64,000 nt of DNA from Manis javanica. Lineage: Eukaryota > Chordata > Mammalia > Pholidota > Manidae. How positions within the stretch are numbered: the stretch's first letter is position 1; every line of letters begins with the position of its first letter. The position numbers and the translations under genes were made by a program. Under the pieces are notes generated by a model. It was not told the origin of the DNA, made no database searches, and saw only the letters and a list, made by a program, of their open reading frames with translations. The stretch spans positions 3,149,001-3,213,000 of the forward strand of contig NC_133162.1 of assembly GCF_040802235.1 (NCBI RefSeq). The letters run 5' to 3'. Positions 49,995-59,450 of this stretch are shown here, piece after piece.

Positions 49995-50700
49995 TTGGAA
50001 AACCTGCTGGGAGCCAGGCACTGAGCCAGGCCTGGGGAAGTATAGTGAGGGATATCACAGCTTCCGTCCTCCGGGGGCTCATGATCAATGGGGCACCTCA
50101 CAGTGCGTGGCATGGGGTAGCTGCCGTCGGGACGCATGAGTGCAGTTAGGTGAGGATGGTGTAATTCCAGACATGTGGAGGCAGGTGGGATTCAAAGGAT
50201 GAAGAACATTCCCTCTGGTTGGGAAGATGAGGGAAGAGAAAGAGAAGGGGGGAATTTAAAAGGCCTTGGAAGGCTGGTGAGAATCTAGAACAAAGGAAAT
50301 GGGGTTGGAGGCATTCCAAGAAGATGCCATGGCTTGTCAAAGATGCGATGTGTCTGTATGGGGGGGCCAGCTGGTTTGTAGAGTTCCAACTTACCTAGCT
50401 CACCAGACCAGGAAGACTGGCTGTGGAGAAAGGCTAGAAAGACAGTTGAACGACAGGAGGGGGGGCGGTCTTGGGTGTGTGGGTGAGGAGGTTGCACTTA
50501 TTTTGATAGGCAATGGTCACTGAAGGTTCTACACGGGGTGAACTTCATAGTCTGACTTGGAGTTTGGCAGAGAAGAGACACAGGACAGCTGCAGGCCATA
50601 GGTCATGTGCCATGAGAGGCCCCCAGAGGCTGGCGGTAATGGGGGTGGGACGTCCTGGGGTGGCCATGAGCGGTAGGTGGCTAGTGGTTGGGGTACACAG
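49995..50700 (+). repeat. ancient interspersed repeat, family uncertain
   Basis: 'gggagccaggcactgagcc', 'cctccgggggctcatgatc' and later 'gataggcaatggtcactgaa' follow the order of a widespread old mammalian repeat that I cannot name securely. It is patchy and heavily diverged. Confidence 0.4.
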
Positions 50701-50970
50701 GGAGTCACCAGTCGGGCTGAATGAGTGCCCAGCAAACCCTGGATATGGTGTCTAAGGTGCAAATGGGAAACATTCAGGACAGCAGAGCTGGGAGTCATCT
50801 TCGTTTAAGAAGAGCAGATGCAGCAAGACTTGTTATACTGACATGCTCAAACAACGTGGTGAGAAGATAGACTCCATCTCCCTTCACACGGTGGTTATTA
50901 AATGTGGTTGGAAATGAATGAGACGCTATCCAGCTATGAAAATATTAATTCAGTGATTACTGGTGATCAG

Positions 50971-51000
50971 TCGATCATGAGTGATCATGAATGATCAAAG
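50971..51000. repeat. 10-bp GATCATGA-like tandem repeat
   Basis: Three successive 10-base units of the form NTGATCATGA (tCGATCATGA, GTGATCATGA, ATGATCAAAG) lie just after another GATC at 50965. Confidence 0.6.
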
Positions 51001-51144
51001 GCAAGCACTCTGATTCCCCCCGTCCAGATGTCCTGATTAGGGTTAAAGAATGTCCCATGGCCACAGGCTAGTAAATGTCAGAGCGAGGACTCAAAGGCAG
51101 AGCTCTGGCTGACCCAAAGTCCAGGGAGTGAGGATGAAAGGGCC

Positions 51145-51275
51145 CCAGAAAAATTCCAGCCGTTTCTAGTGTAGGGCTCCAACTGCTGGGAATGCAGATT
51201 CTTGGGCCCCTGCCTCCGGGGAGCCTGGACCTGCAGGCCTGGCAGAGCGGAGCCAGGAATCTGCATTTCCGTCAG
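51145..51275. mobile_element. MER-type hAT miniature element trace
   Basis: 'gggaatgcagattcttgggc' and 'gagccaggaatctgcatttc' form inverted arms like those of a hAT miniature transposon. The termini are not clear. Confidence 0.35.
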
Positions 51276-51719
51276 CCCTGCCACCTCCAGCTCTGAGTGC
51301 TGGGGCTTGTTCAGCCCTTTTCCTCTTGTCTCCCTGAGGCCCACCTCCTCCACAGCCACCAGTGGCTCCTCCATCCTACTTCTCTGCAAAGGGGAAGCCA
51401 GAACATACTCTCGATCCACTTCCCCGGCTGGTGAGGGTGTTGGGCTGCGGCATTCTGGGGGCCCTGACTTGAATTAGGGAGAAGTGACTGGCTTTCCCTG
51501 GAGGAGGTCCACCAGCTTCCCAGGTGACTCTGACACTGTGTCACAGGGACGCAGGTGCTGGGAGGAGGAGACTGCCCACCTGACGATGGTTTGCCCTCAA
51601 CATGAGAGACTTGGGTTTTCGTGTGGAAACCTGTAGGGAAGCGAGGGCACTGCTGTGCCTGCCACCCAACAAGGCCCTGTGGCAGCTCTTTTCTGCCTAT
51701 TCAGCCCCCTGTTCTTGGC

Positions 51720-51985
51720 ACGTCAGCTTTGTCCTGAAGTCACTGCCTTTCGGTTGCAAAATGGCTGCCCCAGCTCCAGACAATGTCCTAGGTTAAGTCA
51801 GAAAACATGATAAAGAGGGAAATGGAATGTTCCTTTTTATCAGGAAAGGCAAAGCTGTCCTAGAAACAAACCCCTCACGCCCTGCGGTATGCTTTCGCTT
51901 GAAGCTCATTGCCCAGAATGAGGTTTTGTGGCCACTTTTAGCCACAAGGGAAGCTGGGAAGATGGGGCAGAACATGGACATGCCT
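51720..51985 (+). repeat. ancient interspersed repeat, family not named
   Basis: 'gcaaaatggctgccccagct', then 'attgcccagaatgaggtttt', 'gtggccacttttagccaca' and 'agggaagctgggaagatggg', follow a known old mammalian repeat pattern. This explains most of the 176-codon open frame at 51827-52357. Confidence 0.5.
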
Positions 51986-51989
51986 AGCT

Positions 51990-54455
51990 TAGGCCAAGAT
52001 GACCCATCACCGGGAGCTGGACACAAAGCTGGAATCTGTCAACAAGTGAGGGGGGCTTGGGCACCTACAGTGCATGCACGCCGAGATGCCCGTCGCCGCT
52101 GGAAGGTCCTCTCCCCGGCCTGGGTTGAGGAAGGGGATTCTGATGATTCGAGCACAGCAGAGACAGAAGGGCCCCAGGGGTGCATGGGTCCCTGCTCTTC
52201 AAATCATTTCTGTTCCCGTCCTAAAGCCCTAAGCACAGCTTTCTATCAAACCTTGGGAAACAAACTTATTGACACATTAGTGATGAAGAGGACCGTTCCT
52301 TGGGGGAAGAACGAGGATGGGATGGGAAGACAAGTGGCTCAGTGCCTCTCGGACTAAATCAAAGCCTCCGGAGAAATCTGGTCATCCTCCCACGGGCCCC
52401 AGCGGACCCAGAAGCCACTGCGCCGACCCGCTGGCCGCCCCCTGCAGCTGCCCTCGGCAGGGATGGAGGGCAGGTTTTCCCCGGGCAGGCAGGACACGCT
52501 GGGCAGGTGAGGAACCAGGGGGAAAACAGCAGTGAGCTGGAAAGGAACTCAGAAGACAGACAAAAATGGTGCAGAGTCATGAGCAATGCTGACATTCAGC
52601 GCCAAGGCTTCTTGGGAGTTTTCTGGGAAAAACTTTATAGTGAACAGAATGTCAATTTTCCAACTTTCGTATATAAGCAGGTGACAAGACATGCCCGTTG
52701 GTGGTGTTTCATATCACCCGTGATTCAAATTAATGTTTGCCTTCCTTTACTCGCCTTTCTCCTAATTCTACAAGCTCGACTTCATATCCAGTGGAACTTA
52801 CATTTATTTGTAATCTTGCTGCTTACACTCCACTGAACAATAAAAGAACAATAAACTTAATAAAAAGCCCAAGTGATTGGAAATTGCTCTGGGAATGGCA
52901 GTCCAGTATGAAAGCTATAAATTTCCTTGTGTGCTCATGACAATGTCAGCTAATTTTTATGAAAAGCCCATCACAGAACATGGCACCACAACACTGCGAT
53001 CACTAGCGTGTCAGCCCTCAGACTTCCCCTGATAACAAAATAGAAAATGCATCATGAAATGATGTTTTGAGCCACAAATTTATCTTGAAATGTTCGCTCT
53101 ATCCAGGAGCACTTCTTTTCTGACCCTGTCTTGCACCTGAACTTTGAATTAATCATTCCTTTTCTAGACTGTTACACAATACCCACTGGTACCATTGTGG
53201 GGTGAAAATCTAGGAAAACAACCTCCAGAAATATCATCCCACATGGCGAATTTGATTGGCCCACATTAGTGAATCTAAGGTAGATGCAATTAGTCCACAG
53301 AACAGCAGCGGTGATCAAGGAGCCTAAAAACTTAATCTGAAACCATTATCCTCGACAATACACTTTTAAATAAACCACTGGGGGCCCATTTCTTGTGTCA
53401 GGTAACCCAGTGGGAGCACAGTCACCTTCATCCCATGGGATTACAAAGAAGAAGAAACTGGCCTTCCCTTCAGAGTTTAAAAATATCCTCTTTGCCTGAT
53501 CACTTGTGCTGGGCTCTAACTTGCTCTTCAGATCACAGAATAGTCTGAATGTTCTAGAAAATCCAGTTGGTTAACAGAAAAATACTTTGGCCATATGATT
53601 GAAAGGAAAAATAGCTATCTGGAAGAAAAATGCTCTGTGGAAATGAGCAAGGTACCAGCAATGGTAATCGATCCCCTGGCCATGGAGAGTTTGTGAACTT
53701 CACGGCTGTGAGCTGAGGAGTGGATCCCATCCGTCCTGGCTTTGTCTGATTATCATCATCGATAGATAATGCTTCAACATTTATGGTCACCAGGGGGAAG
53801 CCAGGGAGGGGCGCGAGGAGGGAAGGGGCATCTAACCCAGAGGTCGGGGTGACACATGGTTCCCCACCAGACTGGCTGACTCATCTCGGTGTCCCTGGTG
53901 TCTGCCACTGAGCCTGCACTGAGTTGGGGTCCATGGACGTCTCTGGAATCCTCTGGCCGAGGCAGGACAGCAGGCTCCTGGAGCACGGACTCTGCCTCAC
54001 TGGGCACTTGCTGGGCAGTGGTCTAACCTGAGGGTCCTGGGGGCCCCCAGAGGGAGGGGATGGGAATGCGGTAGAGTGGGGAGGGGTTCGAACAGGGGAC
54101 TTGGGTACCCAGCGCCTCCTCTCCGTTTGCCAGTGCTTGGCAGCCTGCATACACAGGCTGAGGACCCTGGGGTGAGGGGCTGCCAAGCTGGCTCACTCTG
54201 GGTCAGCTTACTCTCTCCACCTTTGGAAAAAGGGCCCCCCTGGCGCCAGTTCCCAGAGATGGTGCCCCGTCCAGACCAGATGCACAATGCCACAGCACTA
54301 TCGTTACAGCACCACAGGGAGGGGGCCACGCCTTCTGGGTTCCCAGGGGGTCTGGATCCGCCCCAGCCCCTTAACTCCACTGAGCTGGGGGATGCTTGAG
54401 GCAATGTCTCCTAGACCACAGATGGGCTCTCTCTGCTTAGGAAGCTCCTCACCTC
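51990..54455. other. no recognised gene
   Basis: Open frames of 176 and 178 codons overlap here but show no domain, and the first starts in a repeat. 52620-53560 is AT-rich and unique-looking. 53780-54440 is GC-richer with frames on both strands. Confidence 0.35.
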
Positions 54456-54457
54456 CT

Positions 54458-54700
54458 GCCTTCCTGGGCTAGACACAAGTGCTGCCTCCTCAGGGAAGCC
54501 TTCCTGGATTCTGGAGGTAAAAGGAATCTGCCTTCTATATTCAGCCCTTGATGGCATCAGATCACAGTTACCTGAGTCCTCACCTGACTGCCACTCAGAC
54601 TGTGGGCCACCTGGGCCATGGGTCACACCTGGACCATCACTACTTATGCATTCCCAGCCCAGTGTCTGCCTGGTGCTGGCCTCAGGACACATGGTTATTG
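54458..54700 (+). repeat. L2 LINE fragment
   Basis: 'cctcagggaagccttcctgg', a 'catcactacttatgcattcc' segment and 'cagcccagtgtctgcctggt' follow the L2 3' region. Confidence 0.6.
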
Positions 54701-54704
54701 CCGT

Positions 54705-56940
54705 GTACTGAAATACAGTGTACCGTCACAGCTTGGATGCTTCTTTCAAAATAAGCTTTAAAAAATGGGAATCTTTATTTCCTCTGCAAAATGACATGTA
54801 GTTTGCAATTTGAATAAGAAACGGATCATATACAATCAGCTAAGAAAACACCTCAGTGTTTATTTTTCCAGAATTGCACTGACATCACACAAATAAAATT
54901 AACGCTCCTTTAATAAAGGCTGCAAGTTAATACTAAATGAATCAAGTCCTTGTGCTTAGCAACATAGAGATCTTTTCCCTATTTAGAGGGTGTTTAATAC
55001 TTAAGAGGTTAATTACCAGGCTATGCAGCCGACTAGAGTCTTATGAAAGTCCATCTATTGCAAGTTCAGCTACAAGAATATTCTGCCTGCAACATTGCCA
55101 AGTGCAATGTTTTCTAATTCCTAGTGGAAGGATGGCTTAAATGGCACCTATTAATTTAACTTCATTGAGGGGGAAATGCAGCTCTGTTGTCTTCTCCAAA
55201 GCCACTGGCTTAATAAGTCTTGCATTATTCTATCAGCCAAAGATCACATTTTTATTGTAAACTAGACACATGTACGTTGCTTTGTATTGTCTTCCAGCTG
55301 GTACAGTTTTGCAAGTCTCAATTTTAGCCTCGTAAAATCCACTTGGTCTTTTGTGCGCAAAAATAGGCTTGTAGCTGTAATCATTAAAAAATGAACATAT
55401 AGCGAGATGGGTAACTAGATTTACAACCCATCACTGTGCAATTAAGAGACAGCTTTTGATTTCAATGAAATGACAATCGCATAACGGATTTTGAAAGCAA
55501 GATAAATACGAAGAGGAAGCGACATTTATGAAGTACACAGGGAGAGAGGCGGCAGGATTTATTTTTCAAGTGATAAAACATCATCCCATCACAATATTCA
55601 CTTTTGTGGTTACATTTTGTCAAATGATCTCAAATCTTGTTAATTAAAAAAAAGGGGGAAGGGTGACATGGCTAAAAGCAGAAGAGATGTCTTTCGTGCT
55701 TTGAAATGGAAAGGCGCCTGCTGATTTTCTTAGGGCCAACCTACCGAGAGAAGAAGGGATTGCTCAGAAATATCTAACCAGTGAATATGTTCATATTTAT
55801 TCATTGCTCTTGTATATATACCTCTAGTTATTAAAACTTGATTTATAATAGGCTACCTAAATATCTGGTACTTCCTTTTTTAAAAATTTCATGTTCTCAG
55901 TATTTGATTTCAGTATCTGAAAAAAATGAACAGGTGCAAAGTAATATGATTTTTTTCCCCCCATGACCAGTACAGGTTAGGGGGCCATGCTGCCTCTTAA
56001 CCAAACGCTTGGCTCCAGTTTTTAAAATTGAGGGTTTTTATCTTGCCCACAATAAATATAAGGGTGAGGATGGGAAGAGAGACTTCTCTTTTGGCTCCAA
56101 GCCAGTCCAAATTGGCTGAGAGACAAGTTTCCTATAATTTGAAGATCTGCAGTAAAAAATGAACCTATCGTTTTTGCCAGCCTTTATTTAGCTGTTTGCA
56201 ATAAAAAAAAGTTTCTATATTGCTCTAAAGAAAACCATTCTTATAACTTTCAATTCCACAAGACAGAAAAGTTAGTCATGGCAAACGAATGTACAAGGTT
56301 TCTATATGAGATTTCTGCTTTGATAGTTTCAATATCCCACCGTTGTGCTGATAAAACTCGGATTGCTTGTCTCCTAGCATCTAATGCCAACCTTAAAAAA
56401 AAAACTGTCCTCACTGGGGTAGAACTATGGAAACAACGTGGGCACGCCTCCTATGTATTTCCATGGAGGAGCTGTCACCTCTCTTGTTTTGAATATGGTT
56501 GATGAGAACTCACCTCTGAGCTGGGTGAAAATCAACACAAAATCAACAAAATAAAACGACCTCATTTTAACATAGAACCCATTGTGAATGCACTGGGGGA
56601 TCAATACTTGGAAATTTTTATCTTTGGATGTACAGTTACACAGTGTGGAACTTGGTCACACATCTGGCTTAGGAATGATGGCCCAGACTGATATCTGTCC
56701 TCCAATGCCTATTGTCACCTTTGCTGTGATGACATTTTTAGGGGCATCTGAGTGCCTGGAATGAAGACTGCATCATCCTGTGCCCTTGCAGCTGGTTAGG
56801 GCTGTGTGATTAAGTTCTAGCCAATGGGATGTAGGTAGTTTCCTGGTTGTGACTGTAAAGGGAAAGGTTAGGTCCTCTCCTGCCTTGCTTTCCCCTCCGT
56901 GCTGGTGTTAAGGGGCATTTTGACCAGTGGAAGAGGCTAA
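54705..56940. other. AT-rich, repeat-free block
   Basis: No gene or repeat seen over 2.2 kb, which is unusual in this window. It has many TAAT/ATTA and TTTATT motifs and few CpGs. This suits a conserved enhancer region but is not proof of one. Confidence 0.35.
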
Positions 56941-56949
56941 CTTCAGGAT

Positions 56950-57150
56950 CACTGCCACTTACTTAGCCCTTGCTATATATATATATCAGACCCTCTTCTA
57001 AGGGCTCCCTTCCTATTATATCATAACAACCTATGGAGAAGGCCCTGCTGTTGTTCCCATGTTACAGATGAGCACACTGAGGCACAGAGAAATGACGCAA
57101 CCAGTAAACGACAGAATTGGGATTTTAACCCAGGAAACCTGATATGAGAG
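56950..57150 (-). repeat. MIR SINE relic
   Basis: Reverse complement of MIR: 'cttacttagcccttgctata', 'tcataacaacctatggagaa', 'ttacagatgagcacactgag' and 'gaattgggattttaaccca'. It contains a short (TA)n run. Confidence 0.8.
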
Positions 57151-57969
57151 TCTATGTTCTTCTCTGCTGCTTAACATGCCTCTAGAGATGGCAGGGCCAC
57201 CAGAGAGACGGGGCCTGGGTCCCTATATCACACAGCTGCCACATTAACCCCGCACCACCTAGCCAGGACTGCGATTTTGTTTCTCTGAAAAGCAGCCAAA
57301 TTCATATCCTAATGTATGAAAGGACAATAGATGATGTATGTGATTTGATTATTGAGGAAGGTAGACAAATCCAGTCTCAATGTTCATTTGAAATGACAAA
57401 ATAAGAAACCCATAGCTAAAAAGAAGTCAAGCTACAACCAAAATCTGAACCCAAATCCAGGAACTCTGACATCCAAGCAAATACATTGACAATGCATCAG
57501 GCTAACCCTCAAAATCCAGGGTCTTATTGAAAGGAAAACTGTGCCTCCTTGAGAAAAAGTTGCATGTCAAATAGCTGTTTTGCTAGAATCTATCATTTTC
57601 CACCTCCTTAATAGAAGAAGTAAAGATTATATGGAGGTTATTTCTTTGTTGGGGAGTGAGGTAGATTTAAGTAGTACTCAGTTTTTATATTATTTTAATT
57701 TTGCAAATGTTCAGAGCCATTTACTTAGGTTACATTAATTATGTTGTAAATCTTTAAGTTTTTCCTGAAGTTAGTGATTGCCTAATTTTTATTACTTGCT
57801 TAATTTTACTTGCTAAATTTAGTTGCTTCATATCCCCACGTTTTGCCTGGGGTATGAAACCTCTCCTGGTGCAGCGCGCACCAGGTAACCCATCCTATCC
57901 ACCTGTCGGGTGGCGCCGCCCCTCACAGAGAACTCCCTCCTCCCGCTTCAGTTTCCCAGTAACATTCTA

Positions 57970-58736
57970 GGCAAAGGTGTATGTGACGTAAGGTTTTGAC
58001 ATCTTGCATGACTCAAAATGTTGATTCTACCCTCACACCTAACTGACCACTGGGGTGTGTATAGAACTCTAGGTTGTAAATAATCTAATGTCAGAATTTT
58101 CAAGTCATGACTTCATTGTTACCTAATTTCGCTGTTGCTCTTAAGAACCCTGATTCTCACTTTTTTGTATGTGACCTATTTCCTCCTCATCTTTGCAGGA
58201 ACAGTTTGGAATCTTCCTTTTATTCTTGGTGTCCTAAAATTTCATGACAATATGCCTTATTCTAGGATTATTTGCATTCATTTGACTGGGCATGTAGTAG
58301 ACTTAAATCTAGTAACCAATGGCCTTTAGCTCTAAGGACATTAAAAAAAATACTTTCTTTTCTCCCCTTCATTTGCTTTGTAGCACTCCTACTATTTAAA
58401 TATTAGACCTCCTTGATTAATCCTCCTAAGCTTCTTATCTTTTCTCCCCTGTTTTCCATCTTTAATATTTTGTCCTGCTTTCTAAGAGGTTGTCAATTTT
58501 ATCTCCTAAACCTTCTACTGCATTAAAAAAACATTTTAAACCATATTTTTAGTTTCCAAGGACTCTTTATTATTTACTGAATGTTCCTTAAATTAGTCTT
58601 ACACTCTTGTTTCATGAATGCACAAGCCTCTTGTTTTTGGGAATTTGAATTGCATGTTTGTTTGGTTTCATTCTGCTCACTTCACTCTGTTTCCTATGAG
58701 TCGTCTCATCATTGACTAATTTGTACTCAATTTTCA
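57970..58736 (-). mobile_element. L1 (HAL1/L1M-type) ORF1 relic, antisense
   Basis: The minus strand matches the L1 ORF1 region. The 'gcactcctactatttaaata' segment is the reverse of the ORF1 text that encodes RRSNIRIIGVPE in related elements. Downstream, 'cttatcttttctcccctgtt' and 'aattttatctcctaaacctt' match the coiled-coil part. Frames are destroyed. The relic continues after the inserted retroposon, to about 59450. Confidence 0.7.
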
Positions 58737-58754
58737 AATTAATGGATTTCTTCT
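58737..58754. repeat. target site duplication, left copy
   Basis: The 18 bases aattaatggatttcttct are repeated exactly at 59281-59298 and flank the retroposon. The insertion point (ttc/aaat on the plus strand) resembles an L1 endonuclease site. Confidence 0.9.
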
Positions 58755-59280
58755 TCTGCATCCGTGGATGTTTTAAGGCCCTTGTCTAGCTCGGATTAGC
58801 ACATAGTCTACAGGCACACACCTGATCATCTACAATTGCTCTCTTACAACACTAAACTATGTTTTCTACCTTTATCTTGCATCTACCTACCACTTCAGCA
58901 TTTTATTAAAAATAAAAATAATAATAATAATAAAGGGAGAAATGTGGGATCCACATATAAATCAAGTATAGAAATCAAACGAATATTCACATTTGACCTG
59001 ATTGTTTATAATTCATAATACGTGATCAAAACCGTAAGTTTCTGTGATATGACTGCCCTTGCCCTGTTCACCATGTAAGAACTTATTCACTATGTAAGAA
59101 CTTGTTCACCATGTAAGAACTTGTTCGTTATGCTTCAGAAGATTGGAGACTGACGAGAATTAGGCTTGAGATGGATTAATGATTGTGCATTGAGTATTGA
59201 CCCCCCTATACAGAATTTTATTGTTGTTAACAACCATTTGATCAATAAATATGAGAGATGCCCTCTCAAAAAAGAAAAAC
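58755..59280 (+). mobile_element. young non-LTR retroposon with A-rich tail
   Basis: A 526-bp insertion lies between two exact 18-bp direct repeats. Its 3' end has an AATAAA signal (59243 onward) followed by 'ctctcaaaaaagaaaaac', so it was copied from a polyadenylated RNA by L1-type retrotransposition. Inside are a (TAA)n stretch near 58918-58933 and 3.5 copies of a 19-bp repeat at 59066-59132. It has no ORF longer than about 60 codons. I recall similar sequence as an abundant repeat in pangolin and read it as either an L1 3' end or a retroposon using one. Both the species and the family are unverified. Confidence 0.8.
59066..59132. repeat. 19-bp tandem repeat inside the retroposon
   Basis: Copies at 59066-59084, 59085-59103 and 59104-59122 have the form gttcaccatgtaagaactt, the middle one with two changes. 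A partial fourth copy runs to 59132. Confidence 0.9.
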
Positions 59281-59298
59281 AATTAATGGATTTCTTCT
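59281..59298. repeat. target site duplication, right copy
   Basis: Exact copy of the 18-bp sequence at 58737-58754. Confidence 0.9.
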
Positions 59299-59450
59299 AC
59301 TATGTGGGGAAGCTCTGCTGTCCGATGTGCAGCCCTGAGGAGCTTACTGGGGACGCTGCCAGTGTGTGGGCCTTCCTGCCCTGCCACCTGGTGTTTGGGC
59401 AAGGACTGGCCATGCCCTGGGGGTGAGCAATTCACCATCAGAGCTTCTCT
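59299..59450 (-). mobile_element. continuation of the antisense L1 relic
   Basis: The sequence after the insertion ('gaagctctgctgtccgatgt', 'gtgagcaattcaccatcaga') fits the 5' part of the same antisense L1/HAL1 that ends at 58736. The right boundary is approximate. Confidence 0.4.

Noticed and set aside
51827..52836. Two overlapping frames of 176 and 178 codons
   Set aside because: The first is largely an ancient interspersed repeat and the second has no domain or splice support.
54080..54100. tRNA B-box-like 'gggttcgaacaggg'
   Set aside because: No matching A box, cloverleaf or acceptor stem could be placed around it.
59066..59132. Direct repeats considered as a CRISPR array
   Set aside because: The 19-bp units are contiguous with no spacers, and they lie inside a mammalian retroposon.
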